Assembly: GCF_002002705.1 (NCBI RefSeq)
Contig: NZ_MUNS01000035.1
Span: 1 to 64,000, forward strand
DNA from: Polaromonas sp. C04
GTDB lineage: Bacteria; Pseudomonadota; Gammaproteobacteria; Burkholderiales; Burkholderiaceae_C
Length of the DNA stretch: 64,000 nucleotides
Reading direction: 5' to 3'
Shown here: one piece after another, positions 26,918-36,600 of the stretch
How the letters are laid out: every line of letters begins with the position of its first letter
How positions within the stretch are numbered: the first letter of the stretch is position 1
Notes under the pieces: generated by a model
What the model was told of the DNA's origin: nothing
The model's input: the letters and a program-made list of their open reading frames with translations, nothing else
The model's database searches: none
Made by a program: the position numbers and the translations under genes

Positions 26918-28834
26918 TCAGGTGCCGACAATGCCGCCATCCTTGCGGCGGATGGCCACGGTGGCAGAGCGCGGGCGTCCCCCCGTAGGTCCATCCGGCC
27001 AGCGGCTCACCGCTTGCGGCCGGTCGGGGTCGCTGCGTTCGCTGGCGGTCTCACCGGGGTGCTGGATGTTGATGAATACGGCACGGCGATCCGGCGTGAA
27101 GGTGATGCCGGTGATCTCGCAGCCCGAGGGGCCGGTCAGAAACCGCTTGGTCTCGCCCGTGGACGGGTCGGCGCACAGCATCATGTTGTTGCCCAGGCTT
27201 GTGTACGCCCCCTGGTTCAGGGCCGAGGTGGAAACATCGGTCTGGATCCAGAGCAGCCCGCCGGCATCCACCTTGAGACCGTCCGGACAGCCATACATGT
27301 CGCCCAGGATCGTGCCGCGGGACCCAGCCTTGTCGGCCTTCGGGTCACCCGCCAGCGCGAAGTGCATCCAGCGAAACTCGCCGGCGCCCGCATCGCCGTG
27401 CTGCGTCGTGCCTTCGCGCCAGCGGATGATGTGACCCATGATGTTGTCGCCGCGCGGGTTGGCGTCATCCACGCCGCGTCCCGGCTGGCCGCGCTGGCTG
27501 TTGTTGGTGAGCGTCACAAACACTTCACCGGTTTGCGGGTGCACCGCGATCCACTCCGGCCGGTCCATCTTCGTGGCGCCCGCCACGTCGGCGGCCTGGC
27601 GGCAGCGGATCAGCACCTCGGCCTGGCTGGCAAACCCCCGCTCGGCAGTCAGGCCGTTTTGCCCATGCACCAGCGGCAGCCAGCGGCCATGGCCCTGCGC
27701 ATCGAAGCGCGCCACGTACAGCGTGCCGTGGTCCAGCACCTGTCGGTTGGCCGGGTAGCCGCCCGGCACCATCCGGTCGCGGCTGACAAACTTGTAGATG
27801 TATTCGAAACGCTCGTCGTCCCCCATGTAGACCACCGCGCGGCCGTCCTTGCTGAGGGTCGTGGTTGCGCCCTCGTGCTTGAAGCGGCCCAGCGCGGTGC
27901 GCTTGACGGGCGTTTGGGTCGGGTCCATCGGGTCGATCTCCACCACCCAGCCAAAGCGGTTCGGTTCGTTGGGGTGTTTGGCGGCGTCGAAGCGCTCGTC
28001 ATGTTCGTGCCAGCGGTAGCCCCAGCCGTTGGGGCCGAGTCCGTAGCGCAGCTCGTCGGCGCCGGGGTGTTGCCGCGAGGAAAAATAGCCGTTCCAGTTC
28101 TCTTCGCAGGTCAGGTAGGTGCCCCACGGGGTTTGGCCCGCCGCGCAATTGTTGAGCGTACCGAGCGGGCGCGTGCCCGACGGGTCGGCTGCCGTTTTGA
28201 GCATGTCGTGGCCGGCCGCCGGACCGCTGAGCCGCATGGGCGTGCTGGCCGTGATGCGCCGGGCGTACATTGAATGCGGCATCACCTGCCAGACGCCTGC
28301 GCGCTCCACCACTTCAACCACGCTCACGCCGTGCGCCGCCTGAGACTTGCGCACCTTGTCGGCGTTCCAGGTCTTCATGCCGTCCGCATGCAGCAGGCCG
28401 TCGTCGGTGTACTCATGATTGATGGCCAGCAAGCCGTGCCGCGGGTCCTGGTCCAGCGGGAAAAATTCCATGCCATCGTGGTGCATGCCCGCCTGCAGCG
28501 ACTGCTCCTGCCAGGTGTTGGAGCCGTCCAGTTCGAAGGCGGGAGATCCCTGCGCCGATCCGATGGGGTCTCCCCATCGGTACAACACCTGCGCCTCGTA
28601 TTCAACCGGCACGGTCAATGTGTCTGCCACCGACACCGGCACGCCGGTAAAGCCGAGCGGCTTGCCTGTGCCCGCGCTCGCGCCCCAGGTGTGCGAGCCC
28701 ATCAGCAACGCCACGGCCGCTGTGGTGCACTTGAAAACATGACGCCGGCCGCTGTCCACCTCGTGAATGGACGGGTTGGGCGTGTCATTCACGCCGTCTT
28801 GCAGCTCAAAGCACTTGCCAAAACCCTTGCTCAT
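26918..28834 (-). CDS. phoX: PhoX-family alkaline phosphatase (DUF839)
   Basis: A 638-residue secreted phosphatase of the PhoX family, which uses calcium and iron and releases phosphate from organic esters. The N-terminus carries a twin-arginine-like signal (SGRRHVFKCTTAAVALLMGS) after about 30 residues, fitting Tat export of a folded metalloenzyme. Family blocks are visible: INHEYTDDGLLHADG, LNNCAAGQTPWGTYLTCEENWNGYF, GWVVEIDPMDP, GRFKHEGATTTLSKDGRAVVYMGDDERFEYIYKFVS, and IGITF/CEITGITFTPD near the end. The ATG at 28834 is preferred over the very long frame because it places the signal peptide near the N-terminus. PhoB-like half-sites lie 46 to 85 bases upstream, and a clean terminator follows. 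Confidence 0.93.
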   Translation of the reverse strand: MSKGFGKCFELQDGVNDTPNPSIHEVDSGRRHVFKCTTAAVALLMGSHTWGASAGTGKPLGFTGVPVSVADTLTVPVEYEAQVLYRWGDPIGSAQGSPAFELDGSNTWQEQSLQAGMHHDGMEFFPLDQDPRHGLLAINHEYTDDGLLHADGMKTWNADKVRKSQAAHGVSVVEVVERAGVWQVMPHSMYARRITASTPMRLSGPAAGHDMLKTAADPSGTRPLGTLNNCAAGQTPWGTYLTCEENWNGYFSSRQHPGADELRYGLGPNGWGYRWHEHDERFDAAKHPNEPNRFGWVVEIDPMDPTQTPVKRTALGRFKHEGATTTLSKDGRAVVYMGDDERFEYIYKFVSRDRMVPGGYPANRQVLDHGTLYVARFDAQGHGRWLPLVHGQNGLTAERGFASQAEVLIRCRQAADVAGATKMDRPEWIAVHPQTGEVFVTLTNNSQRGQPGRGVDDANPRGDNIMGHIIRWREGTTQHGDAGAGEFRWMHFALAGDPKADKAGSRGTILGDMYGCPDGLKVDAGGLLWIQTDVSTSALNQGAYTSLGNNMMLCADPSTGETKRFLTGPSGCEITGITFTPDRRAVFINIQHPGETASERSDPDRPQAVSRWPDGPTGGRPRSATVAIRRKDGGIVGT

Positions 28835-28879
28835 TTTCGTTCCCGCTGCTGTTCGATCCGGGAAGCTTGAACGCCGCCA

Positions 28880-28919
28880 GTGACGCGCCTGTGTCAGTTC
28901 GGCGGCATTTGTGTGACAA
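28880..28919 (-). promoter_or_regulatory. weak PhoB half-site array upstream of phoX
   Basis: Minus-strand heptamers TTGTCAC (28919-28913), CTGACAC (28897-28891) and GCGTCAC (28886-28880) are spaced by 22 and 11 bases, the helical repeat used by PhoB. Individual matches are imperfect. The rest of the 190-base phoX-dehydrogenase gap shows no other clear signal. Confidence 0.45.
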
Positions 28920-29024
28920 GCCGCAAATTCGCTTTCAAAGTGCGCCTTGCAGGCGCGCCGGGCCGCGTCGTGAGCCAAAGGTATGATGATTGACTTGTCC
29001 GGCACCAACGAGGAACTTCTTGCC

Positions 29025-29921
29025 ATGAAACACATCGGATTTATCGGCGCCTCCGGCCTCATGGGCCATGGCATTGCAAAGAACCTGCTGGCCAAGGGCT
29101 ATGCCGTGTCGCTCACGGTGCACCGCAACCGGGACCGGGTGGCTGACTTGCTGGCCGCTGGCGCCAGGCAGGTGTCCGGCGCGGCCGGGCTTGGTGCCTG
29201 CGACGTGGTGATCCTGTGCGTGACCGGCTCGCCGCAGGTGGAAGCGTCCCTGGCCGGGCCGGGCGGCGTGCTGTCGAATGCCAGGGCAGGCCTGATCGTG
29301 ATCGACACCTCCACCAGCGAGCCTGAATCCACCGCCCGGCTGGCCGCCCTGTGCCGCGAGCGCGGCGCGACACTGGTGGACGCGCCGCTCGCACGCTCGC
29401 CAGTGGAAGCCGAGCTCGGCAAGCTCAACACCATGGTCGGCGCGGATCCCAAGGTGTTCGCGCGCATCCAGCCGGTGCTGCAGGCCTATTGCGAAAACAT
29501 CTTCCATGTGGGCGGACCGGGTGCCGGCCACGTCATCAAGCTGCTCAACAACTTTGTCGGCCAGGCCATCTGCACGGCCACCGCCGAAGCCTTTGCCGTG
29601 GGCGCCAAGGCCGGCGTGGACGTGCAGCAGCTCGTCAGCGTGATCGGCGCCGGCGCCGTCAACTCCGGCCTGTTCCAGGCCATGGCGAAAACCCTGGGCG
29701 GCGACTTCACCGGCCTCAGGTTCGAACTCGATAACGCGCGCAAGGACCTGCGCTACTACACCCATCTGGCCGAGCAGAACGGCGTGCCGTCCCTCGTCGG
29801 CGAGGCCGTGCACCAGAGCCTGGCAACCGCGTCGGCGCTCGGCTACGGCAGCAAATTCGTGCCCGCACTGGTGAGCGCGCAGGAACAGCTCACGGGCGCG
29901 CGGATTGCGCCGCAGGCCTGA
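29025..29921 (+). CDS. beta-hydroxyacid dehydrogenase family NAD(P) oxidoreductase
   Basis: A 298-residue enzyme of the 3-hydroxyisobutyrate/tartronate semialdehyde reductase family. It opens MKHIGFIGASGLMGHGIAKNL, a Rossmann dinucleotide fold; the GxxGxMG pattern is kept. VIDTSTSEPES and LVDAPLARSPVEAELGKL correspond to the cofactor and substrate loops, and the catalytic Lys lies in GAGHVIKLLNNF. The usual substrate loop DAPVSGG is changed to DAPLARS, so the exact substrate is unclear. ATG at 29025 is preceded by gagga. It is divergent from phoX and converges on the outer-membrane-like gene. Confidence 0.88.
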   Translation: MKHIGFIGASGLMGHGIAKNLLAKGYAVSLTVHRNRDRVADLLAAGARQVSGAAGLGACDVVILCVTGSPQVEASLAGPGGVLSNARAGLIVIDTSTSEPESTARLAALCRERGATLVDAPLARSPVEAELGKLNTMVGADPKVFARIQPVLQAYCENIFHVGGPGAGHVIKLLNNFVGQAICTATAEAFAVGAKAGVDVQQLVSVIGAGAVNSGLFQAMAKTLGGDFTGLRFELDNARKDLRYYTHLAEQNGVPSLVGEAVHQSLATASALGYGSKFVPALVSAQEQLTGARIAPQA

Positions 29922-29936
29922 CGCTGACAGTCAGCG

Positions 29937-30542
29937 TTAAAACCGCGAGCCCACCGACAGCCGCCACATGTCTTGCGGCGTGAAGTTCACCCGGGGGTCA
30001 TAGGCCAGCCGTACAAAGTTCTGGCGCCAGTCGTAGGTGACCGACAGGCCCAGGCGGTGAATGGGGACGCCATTGAGCAGCCCGGTTTTGGCCAGCAGAT
30101 CGAGCGTCAGCAGGCGCTGGTCTGCCACCGGCGTGCGGTACAGCAGGTGCACATTTTGCTGGCTCGGGTTCTGCCGGTTGTCGCGCACCACCTGCAGCGA
30201 CGGCATGAAGCGCACACCCCCGAAATCGTAGGTCCGGTGCCAACCCGCACGCGGCTGTGCAACGTCCAGCACCGGCGCGCGAAACCAGCCCAGCCAGAGA
30301 TCACCGAGTCCCGAGGTGTAGCGCAGGTTCAGGTCCAGCCCCAAGCCGGCGGGTGCGCCACCGCCCGACATCGAATACAGGCCGGTCGTGAGCTTGAAGG
30401 GCGTGGCGGCTGCGGGTACGGCATCGCCGGCCCGCGCCAGGCTCGCACCCGCCAGGAATGCGGCCCCAAGCGCCAGGGCCACAGCGGCCCGGCTGCCCTT
30501 GTTGCGCGTTTTGCGTGGATGTCGGGGTGGGCGCAAATTCAC
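29937..30542 (-). CDS. outer-membrane beta-barrel-like protein, unknown
   Basis: I do not recognise a family. From a GTG at 30542 the product has 201 residues: a basic start MNLRPPRHPRKTRNKGSR, a hydrophobic signal segment AAVALALGAAFLAGASLARA, then alternating-hydrophobicity strands rich in Tyr, Trp and Arg (LGLDLNLRYTSGLGDLWLGW, LGLSVTYDWRQNFVRLAYD) and a final residue Phe (MWRLSVGSRF). The signal peptide and terminal Phe suggest a small outer-membrane barrel. The reading frame stays open upstream into an acetyltransferase remnant, so an annotator could wrongly fuse the two. GTG as start is an inference; no strong ribosome binding site is seen. Confidence 0.55.
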   Translation of the reverse strand: MNLRPPRHPRKTRNKGSRAAVALALGAAFLAGASLARAGDAVPAAATPFKLTTGLYSMSGGGAPAGLGLDLNLRYTSGLGDLWLGWFRAPVLDVAQPRAGWHRTYDFGGVRFMPSLQVVRDNRQNPSQQNVHLLYRTPVADQRLLTLDLLAKTGLLNGVPIHRLGLSVTYDWRQNFVRLAYDPRVNFTPQDMWRLSVGSRF

Positions 30543-30791
30543 GCCAGCCACTTTGGGCAGAAACTGCGCCTGTCCCAGAGCCGGGTCCAGCTGGTAGCCG
30601 GCAAAGCCCACGCGTTCATACAGCCTGCGCGCACTGCCTTTGCCAGACGGCACCTCCAGCGTGAGTTTGCAGTCGCCGCGCTCGCGCGCGTAGGCGTCGA
30701 GCAGCATCACCAGCGAGCAGGCATCGGTCGGGTTGGCGTATTTGGCCGGGAGGATGTTCAAGAGGCAGGAATACGCCACTGATTTCGACAC
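30543..30791 (-). pseudogene. C-terminal remnant of a GNAT acetyltransferase
   Basis: The frame opens at a GTG and reads VMLLDAYARERGDCKLTLEVPSGKGSARRLYERVGFAGYQLDP, which matches the last third of a GNAT domain (the LTLEV strand, the N/ARRLYERxGF motif). The N-terminal acetyl-CoA-binding half is absent. The preceding residues (MSKSVAYSCLLNILPAK) do not fit the family. It runs in frame into the outer-membrane-like gene. I read it as a decayed gene end, not a functional fusion. Confidence 0.55.
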
Positions 30792-30839
30792 GTGCCGATT
30801 AAAAAGTGCCGAATGGCGGGGTTTGGCAATGGATGCCCA

Positions 30840-31352
30840 CTAGAAGGCATTGGGATCGGGAGTCTCTTCGATCTGGTGATGGTTACGCTGCACAAAGTCT
30901 CGAAACTTTCCCGGGTAGATCTGCTTCGCTTCGCGATCAAACACCTCACGCAGCAGCGGATGCCGCATTTTGCGAAAAATGTACTCGTCCCACCCTTCTT
31001 GTTCGAACTGCCGGGCGATCCAGCCGGAACGGCTCGTGGTGAGGAAGATCTCTTCGAACACGTTCAGGTGAAAGTAGACAAGCGCCTTTAACTGATAGAA
31101 GTCTTTTGTGCGGGGAACCACACTTGGGTCGGCGTAAAAATACGGAGATGTACGATGCACTTCCGCCATGAAACGAGCGAAGAGTTCGGGGTACGAAAGA
31201 ACCAGCTTGTCCAGCTCGTAGACGCGGTCCCAGAGTTTGCCGCTCGGGGCGAGCGGCAACAGCGAGCGAGACAGGACGTAGGTGAGAAGGCCAAGCATCA
31301 ACGCAAGCGCCGCCACGGCGACTCCCAGCAAGGTCGCTTCGATCTGGCTCAT
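30840..31352 (-). CDS. single-pass membrane protein of unknown function, low GC
   Basis: I do not recognise a named family with certainty. The 170-residue product starts MSQIEATLLGVAVAALALMLGLLTYVL, one N-terminal transmembrane helix, followed by a soluble part with VYELDKLVLSYPELFARF, YFHLNVFEEIFL and HPLLREVFDREAKQIYPGKF. The pattern recalls small membrane proteins annotated only as domains of unknown function. GTG/ATG choice: ATG at 31352 has ggag at good spacing. Base composition differs from neighbours: three 60-base lines have 30, 34 and 29 G+C, against about two thirds elsewhere. This suggests recent acquisition. The 186-base gap to glmM shows nothing I can name. Confidence 0.7.
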   Translation of the reverse strand: MSQIEATLLGVAVAALALMLGLLTYVLSRSLLPLAPSGKLWDRVYELDKLVLSYPELFARFMAEVHRTSPYFYADPSVVPRTKDFYQLKALVYFHLNVFEEIFLTTSRSGWIARQFEQEGWDEYIFRKMRHPLLREVFDREAKQIYPGKFRDFVQRNHHQIEETPDPNAF

Positions 31353-31538
31353 GTTGTGTGCTCCCGATGCCCCATGGTTGGCCCACTCGATGCTGGGCGC
31401 AGCCAATTGCCGCAGACAGGTTCAGATTGCCGGACCTGTCCGGTCGGCCGCTGAAAAATCAATGCCCGCATTGAACTTTCCCCTTTCCCTTCTGAACACC
31501 GGCCACTATCACTGGCAACCCTGATAGCCCGGAGAAAC

Positions 31539-32873
31539 CTACCCCGCCCGCACCGCCTGCACCAGCCGCTGCGCACACGCCTTCGCCTGTCCCGCATTGC
31601 GCGCCTCCACCATCACGCGCAGCAGCGGCTCGGTGCCGCTGGCGCGGATCAGCACGCGGCCGGTGTTGTCGAGCTCGGCTTCGACGGCTTTGGTTTCTGC
31701 CGCGAGCCGGACGTTGGCTTTCCAGTCCTGGTCGGGCTGCAGCCGCACGTTGATCAGGGTTTGCGGGAACAGGGTCACCTCGGCCAGCATCTGGGCCATG
31801 CTGCGGCCACTGCGCACGCAGGCCTGCAGCACCTGCAGGGCGGAGATCAGGCCGTCGCCGGTGGTATGTTTGTCCAGCGCCAGCAGATGGCCCGAGCCTT
31901 CGCCGCCGAGCAGCCAGCGGTTCCTCTCCAGCTCCTCTAACACGTAGCGGTCGCCGACCCTGGCGCGCACGAACTGCAGGCCTTGCGCCTTGAGCGCCAC
32001 TTCCACGGCCATATTGGTCATCAGGGTGCCGACCACGCCGGGGATGCGCTCGCCGCGCGCCAGCCGGTCGGCCACCATCAGGTACAGCAGCTCGTCACCG
32101 TTGTACAGGCGCCCCGTGGCATCGACAAGCTGCAGGCGGTCCGCATCGCCGTCGAGTGCGATGCCGTAGTCGGCCTGGCTGTCCCGCACGGCGCGCACCA
32201 GCGCCTGCGGGTGCGTGGCGCCGACGTCCTGGTTGATGTTCAGGCCGTCGGGCGCGCAGCCGATGGCGAAGACCTCGGCGCCCAGCTCGTGGAACACCTT
32301 GGGCGCGATGTGATAGGCCGCGCCGTGGGCCGCATCGACCACGATCTTCAGGCCCCTGAGCGTGAGCTCGTGCGCGAACGTGCTCTTGCAGAATTCGATA
32401 TAGCGGCCGGCCGCGTCGTCGAGCCGGCGCGTCTTGCCCAGCGAGGCGGAGTCGGCCCAGGCCGGCGCCTCGCCCAGCGCCACTTCCACGGCCTGCTCCC
32501 AGGCATCGGGCAGCTTGCTGCCCTGCGCGCTGAAAAACTTGATGCCGTTGTCGGCAAACGGGTTGTGGCTGGCGCTGATGACCACGCCCAGGCTCGCGCG
32601 CTGCGCCCGCGTGAGATACGCCACGCCGGGCGTCGGCAGGGGGCCGAGCAGCACCACGTCGACGCCGGCAGAGTTGAAGCCCGATTCAAGCGCGCTCTCC
32701 AGCATGTAGCCGGAAATGCGGGTGTCCTTGCCGATCAGCACCGTGGGGCGTGCCTCGGATTTCTTGAGCACTTGGCCCACGGCGTGCGCCAGGCGCAGCA
32801 CGAAGTCGGGCGTGATGGGCGGCTGGCCCACGGTGCCGCGGATGCCATCGGTGCCGAAGTATTTGCGTGTCAT
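31539..32873 (-). CDS. glmM: phosphoglucosamine mutase
   Basis: A 444-residue enzyme converting glucosamine-6-phosphate to glucosamine-1-phosphate for peptidoglycan and lipopolysaccharide. It starts [15 protein letters not shown]. The phosphoserine loop [17 protein letters not shown] places the active serine at residue 102, the same number as in E. coli. The metal-binding loop is [13 protein letters not shown], the sugar-binding loop GEGSGHLL, and the phosphate-binding loop [14 protein letters not shown]. It follows folP after 16 bases, the usual ftsH-folP-glmM order. Confidence 0.98.
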   Translation of the reverse strand: MTRKYFGTDGIRGTVGQPPITPDFVLRLAHAVGQVLKKSEARPTVLIGKDTRISGYMLESALESGFNSAGVDVVLLGPLPTPGVAYLTRAQRASLGVVISASHNPFADNGIKFFSAQGSKLPDAWEQAVEVALGEAPAWADSASLGKTRRLDDAAGRYIEFCKSTFAHELTLRGLKIVVDAAHGAAYHIAPKVFHELGAEVFAIGCAPDGLNINQDVGATHPQALVRAVRDSQADYGIALDGDADRLQLVDATGRLYNGDELLYLMVADRLARGERIPGVVGTLMTNMAVEVALKAQGLQFVRARVGDRYVLEELERNRWLLGGEGSGHLLALDKHTTGDGLISALQVLQACVRSGRSMAQMLAEVTLFPQTLINVRLQPDQDWKANVRLAAETKAVEAELDNTGRVLIRASGTEPLLRVMVEARNAGQAKACAQRLVQAVRAG

Positions 32874-32889
32874 TTATTTGTTCTCCCCT

Positions 32890-33750
32890 TTATTCATCAG
32901 CATTGTCCGCTACCGGATTCATAGCGCGCAAGATTTTCAGTGCGGCCACGGTCTCGCGCACGTCATGAACCCGCACAATCGCCGCGCCGCGCTCCACCGC
33001 CAGCAGCGCCGCGGCCACGCTGGGCACCATGCGTTCGCTCGCGGGCGGCGCCAGGCCGTCAACGGCAGTCACCGCCGCCAGCGACGACTTGCGTGACCAG
33101 CCCGCAAGGATCGGATAGCCCGCCGCCAGCAGTTCCCGCTGGCGCGCCAGAAGCGCAAAGTTTTGCGCCACGGTTTTGCCAAAGCCGATGCCGGGATCCA
33201 GCACAATGCGCGCCTTATCGACGCCCAGCCCCTGCAGGGCCTGCGCAGTTCGCTCCAGAAACGATAGCACCTGCGGCACCACGTCGCCCGCCATGGGCGC
33301 GGCCTGCATGGTCTGCGGCTCGCGGTGCATGTGCATCAGGCACACGCCGCAGGTGGGGTGTCCGGCCACGACCTGCGCGGCGCCGCTCTGGCGCAAGGCC
33401 CAGATGTCGTTGATGATGTCGGCGCCCAGATCCAGCGCGGCCTGCATGACTTGCGGCTTGTAGGTATCGACGGACAATGGCACGCCCAGCTTGACCGCCT
33501 CCCTGAGCAGCGGCAGCACGCGCGCCAGTTCCTCGTCCAATGGCAGCGGCGGCGCGCCGGGACGGGTGGACTCGCCGCCGATGTCCAGGATGTGCGCCCC
33601 GTCCTTGAGCAGTTGTTCGCAGTGCTTGAGCGCGCTGGCGGCCCCGGCATGCTGGCCGCCGTCAGAAAACGAGTCGGGCGTGACGTTGACGATGCCCATC
33701 ACGCGCGGCTGCGTCAGGTCCACAGAGTAGCGGGTGGTTTGCCAGAACAT
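32890..33750 (-). CDS. folP: dihydropteroate synthase
   Basis: A 286-residue TIM-barrel enzyme joining p-aminobenzoate to the pterin in folate synthesis; it is the sulfonamide target. Signatures: VMGIVNVTPDSFSDGG, HILDIGGESTRPGA, SVDTYKPQVM, INDIWALR, LDPGIGFGKT and GWSRKS. It lies 56 bases after ftsH and 16 before glmM in one operon. A partial match to the 56-base repeat (gctaccggattcatagc) at its 3' end is too short to count. Confidence 0.97.
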   Translation of the reverse strand: MFWQTTRYSVDLTQPRVMGIVNVTPDSFSDGGQHAGAASALKHCEQLLKDGAHILDIGGESTRPGAPPLPLDEELARVLPLLREAVKLGVPLSVDTYKPQVMQAALDLGADIINDIWALRQSGAAQVVAGHPTCGVCLMHMHREPQTMQAAPMAGDVVPQVLSFLERTAQALQGLGVDKARIVLDPGIGFGKTVAQNFALLARQRELLAAGYPILAGWSRKSSLAAVTAVDGLAPPASERMVPSVAAALLAVERGAAIVRVHDVRETVAALKILRAMNPVADNADE

Positions 33751-33806
33751 GTCGAGTCACAACAAAAACGGGGCGCAAGGCCCCGTTGATCCCATTCTTT
33801 AATCCT

Positions 33807-35726
33807 TCAGACCACGGTGGGCGCGGGATCCGGCTTGACCGCAGGCGGCGGGCCGTCGTTGCCGCCACCGGTGGCAGGCGGGATGCGCGGCGTCCAGTCC
33901 TTGGGCGGGCGCGGCTCCTTGCCGGCCATGATGTCGTCGAGCTGCTCGGTGTCAATGGTTTCCCACTCCAGCAAAGCCTTGGCCATGGCGTGCATTTTGT
34001 CGCTGTTGTCTTCGATCAGCTTGCGCGCCAGCGCGTATTGCTGGTCGATGATGCGGCGCACTTCCGCGTCGACCTTTTGCATGGTCTCCTCAGACATGGT
34101 GGTGGTCTTGGTGACCGAGCGGCCCAGGAACACTTCGCCCTCGTTTTCGGCATAGACCATCGGGCCCAGCGCCTCGGTCATGCCGTAGCGCGTCACCATG
34201 TCGCGCGCAATCTGCGTGGCGCGCTCGAAGTCGTTGCTGGCACCGGTGGTCATCTGGTGCATGAACACTTCCTCGGCGATGCGCCCGCCAAACAGCATGG
34301 CGATCTGGCTCAGCATGTATTCGCTGTCGTAGCTGTAACGGTCCTGCGCCGGCAGGCTCATGGTCACGCCCAGCGCGCGGCCGCGCGGGATCACGGTGAC
34401 CTTGTGCACCGGGTCGCATTTGGGCAGCAGCTTGCCGATGAGCGCATGGCCGGACTCGTGATAGGCCGTGTTGCGGCGCTCTTCCTCGGGCATCACCATG
34501 CTCTTGCGCTCGGGGCCCATCAGGATCTTGTCCTTGGCCTTCTCGAAGTCCTGCATTTCGACCACGCGGGCGTTGCGGCGCGCAGCCATCAGGGCCGATT
34601 CGTTGCACAGGTTGGCCAGATCCGCACCGCTCATGCCGGGCGTGCCGCGCGCGATGATGCCGGCGTTCACGTCCTGGCTGACCGGAATCTTGCGCATGTG
34701 AACGTGCAGGATCTGCTCGCGGCCCCGGATGTCAGGCAGCGTCACATACACCTGGCGGTCGAAGCGGCCGGGGCGCAGCAGCGCAGCGTCCAGGATGTCG
34801 GGCCGGTTCGTGGCAGCCACCACGATCACGCCCATATTGGTCTCGAAGCCGTCCATCTCGACCAGCATCTGGTTCAGGGTCTGCTCGCGCTCGTCGTTGC
34901 CGCCGCCCAGGCCTGCGCCACGCTGGCGGCCCACGGCGTCGATTTCATCGATGAAGATGATGCAGGGCGCATTTTTCTTGGCGTTCTCGAACATGTCGCG
35001 CACACGGGCCGCGCCCACGCCGACGAACATCTCGACGAAATCAGAACCCGAAATGCTGAAGAACGGCACCTTGGCTTCACCCGCGATACCTTTGGCCAGC
35101 AGCGTCTTGCCGGTGCCCGGAGGCCCGACCAGCAGCAGACCGCGCGGAATGCGCCCGCCCAGTTTCTGGAATTTCTGCGGGTCTTTCAGGAAATCCACGA
35201 CTTCCTTGACTTCTTCCTTGGCCTCGTCGCAGCCGGCCACATCGGCAAAGGTGACCGTATTGTTGTTCTCGTCCATCATGCGGGCCTTGCTCTTGCCGAA
35301 GCTGAACGCCCCGCCCTTGCCACCGCCCTGCATCTGTCGCATGAAGTAGACCCAGACCCCGATCAGCAGCAGCATCGGCCCCCAGCTGACCAGCAGGGTC
35401 ATCAGGAGCGAGCCTTCTTCGCGCGGCTTGACGTCGAATTTGACGTTGTTGTTGATCAGGTCGCCGATCAGGCCACGGTCGAGGTAGGTCGCGGTCGTGC
35501 GGATCTTGCGGTCATCGTTGGTCACGGCCACGATGTCCGTGCCGCCCTGGCCTTCCTGGATGGTCGCGCTCTTGATCTGGTTGCTGCGCACGTCAGCCAG
35601 GAAGTCGGAGTAACCCACGTAGCCCGCGCTGACGCCGGCACGGGTATCAAACTGTTTGAATACCGTGAACAGCACCATGGCGATGACGAGCCAGATGGCG
35701 ATTTTTGAGAACCACTGATTGTTCAA
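33807..35726 (-). CDS. ftsH: ATP-dependent zinc metalloprotease FtsH
   Basis: A 639-residue membrane AAA+ protease that degrades membrane and regulatory proteins, including LpxC in enterics. Two N-terminal membrane helices flank a periplasmic domain. The AAA core shows Walker A GPPGTGKT (201-208), Walker B IIFIDEID and the second region of homology. The protease motif is HESGH (His423, Glu424, His427). The start is TTG at 35726, encoding [12 protein letters not shown], with cggag six bases upstream; a longer TTG frame at 35744 lies before that site. The C-terminal tail is Pro/Gly-rich. It follows rlmE after 84 bases, the conserved rlmE-ftsH pair. Confidence 0.97.
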   Translation of the reverse strand: MNNQWFSKIAIWLVIAMVLFTVFKQFDTRAGVSAGYVGYSDFLADVRSNQIKSATIQEGQGGTDIVAVTNDDRKIRTTATYLDRGLIGDLINNNVKFDVKPREEGSLLMTLLVSWGPMLLLIGVWVYFMRQMQGGGKGGAFSFGKSKARMMDENNNTVTFADVAGCDEAKEEVKEVVDFLKDPQKFQKLGGRIPRGLLLVGPPGTGKTLLAKGIAGEAKVPFFSISGSDFVEMFVGVGAARVRDMFENAKKNAPCIIFIDEIDAVGRQRGAGLGGGNDEREQTLNQMLVEMDGFETNMGVIVVAATNRPDILDAALLRPGRFDRQVYVTLPDIRGREQILHVHMRKIPVSQDVNAGIIARGTPGMSGADLANLCNESALMAARRNARVVEMQDFEKAKDKILMGPERKSMVMPEEERRNTAYHESGHALIGKLLPKCDPVHKVTVIPRGRALGVTMSLPAQDRYSYDSEYMLSQIAMLFGGRIAEEVFMHQMTTGASNDFERATQIARDMVTRYGMTEALGPMVYAENEGEVFLGRSVTKTTTMSEETMQKVDAEVRRIIDQQYALARKLIEDNSDKMHAMAKALLEWETIDTEQLDDIMAGKEPRPPKDWTPRIPPATGGGNDGPPPAVKPDPAPTVV

Positions 35727-35810
35727 ACGAGGCTCCGATAGCAAAAAGACAGCAAAAGGTGCCGGAACGCGTTTCCGGACCCCATGTACTTGTGATCCAT
35801 TTTAGGCGTT

Positions 35811-36563
35811 TCAAGATGCGCTGGTACGGCTTTTGCCGCCAGCAGCCACAGGTGTTACAAGGGTTTGTGCGGCATTTCGCGTGGTTTCTTGCCTTAAATC
35901 ATGCTCCAGCCTTGTTTCGATGAGGCCGATGCCGACCAGAAAGGTCTCCGACGATTTGTCGCGCGAGGCCTTGGGCTTGATGGGTTTGACGAGCTTGAAG
36001 GTGTCTTTGAACAATTGGGTCAGCTCGCTGTAGCCATTGCCATGGAACACCTTGGCCACCAGGACCCCCTCGGGTTTCAGGTGGTTCTGGCTGAATTCCA
36101 CCGCCAGTTCCACCAGGTGCGCGATGCGCGCCGTGTCGGCCGACGCGATGCCCGAGAGGTTGGGCGCCATGTCTGAAACCACCACATCCGCTTTCCGGCC
36201 CTTCATTTCGTGCTCCAATTTTTGTAGCACTTCGGATTCGCGGAAATCGCCCGGCAGGAACACCACGCCTTCGATCGGCGCCATCGGCAGGAGGTCCAGC
36301 GCGATGATGGTGCCATTGAGCGCCCCCATCGCCGCGCCGCCCGGCGACAGTTTGCGCCGCAGGTACTGGCTCCAGGCGCCGGGCGTCGAGCCCAGATCGA
36401 CCACCAGATGGCCGGGCTTGATCAGACCCAGTGTTTCGTCGATTTCCTTGAGTTTGTAGGCCGCGCGCGCGCGGTAGCCCTCGCGGGTGGCCAGCTTGAC
36501 GTAAGGGTCATTGACGTGGTCGTTCAGCCACGCCCTGTTGACTTTCTTACTTTTGGACTTCAC
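35811..36563 (-). CDS. rlmE: 23S rRNA 2'-O-ribose U2552 methyltransferase
   Basis: A 250-residue RrmJ/FtsJ methyltransferase acting on the A-loop of 23S rRNA. The SAM site is [15 protein letters not shown]. The K-D-K-E catalytic set is traceable through [28 protein letters not shown] and SSETFLVG. It uses a GTG start at 36563. A 30-residue basic tail extends beyond the E. coli length. It is divergent from yhbY across only 37 bases. Confidence 0.96.
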   Translation of the reverse strand: MKSKSKKVNRAWLNDHVNDPYVKLATREGYRARAAYKLKEIDETLGLIKPGHLVVDLGSTPGAWSQYLRRKLSPGGAAMGALNGTIIALDLLPMAPIEGVVFLPGDFRESEVLQKLEHEMKGRKADVVVSDMAPNLSGIASADTARIAHLVELAVEFSQNHLKPEGVLVAKVFHGNGYSELTQLFKDTFKLVKPIKPKASRDKSSETFLVGIGLIETRLEHDLRQETTRNAAQTLVTPVAAGGKSRTSAS

Positions 36564-36600
36564 TTTCTTTTCACTTTCATACTGCCTCGATAATACGGGT

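Noticed and set aside
29926-29942. acgctga-cag-tcagcgt hairpin between the dehydrogenase and the barrel-like gene as a terminator
   Set aside because: Seven-pair stem but no T tract on either strand; it overlaps the stop of the barrel-like gene.
32910-32926. gctaccggattcatagc near the folP stop as a repeat copy
   Set aside because: First half only; no match after position 20.
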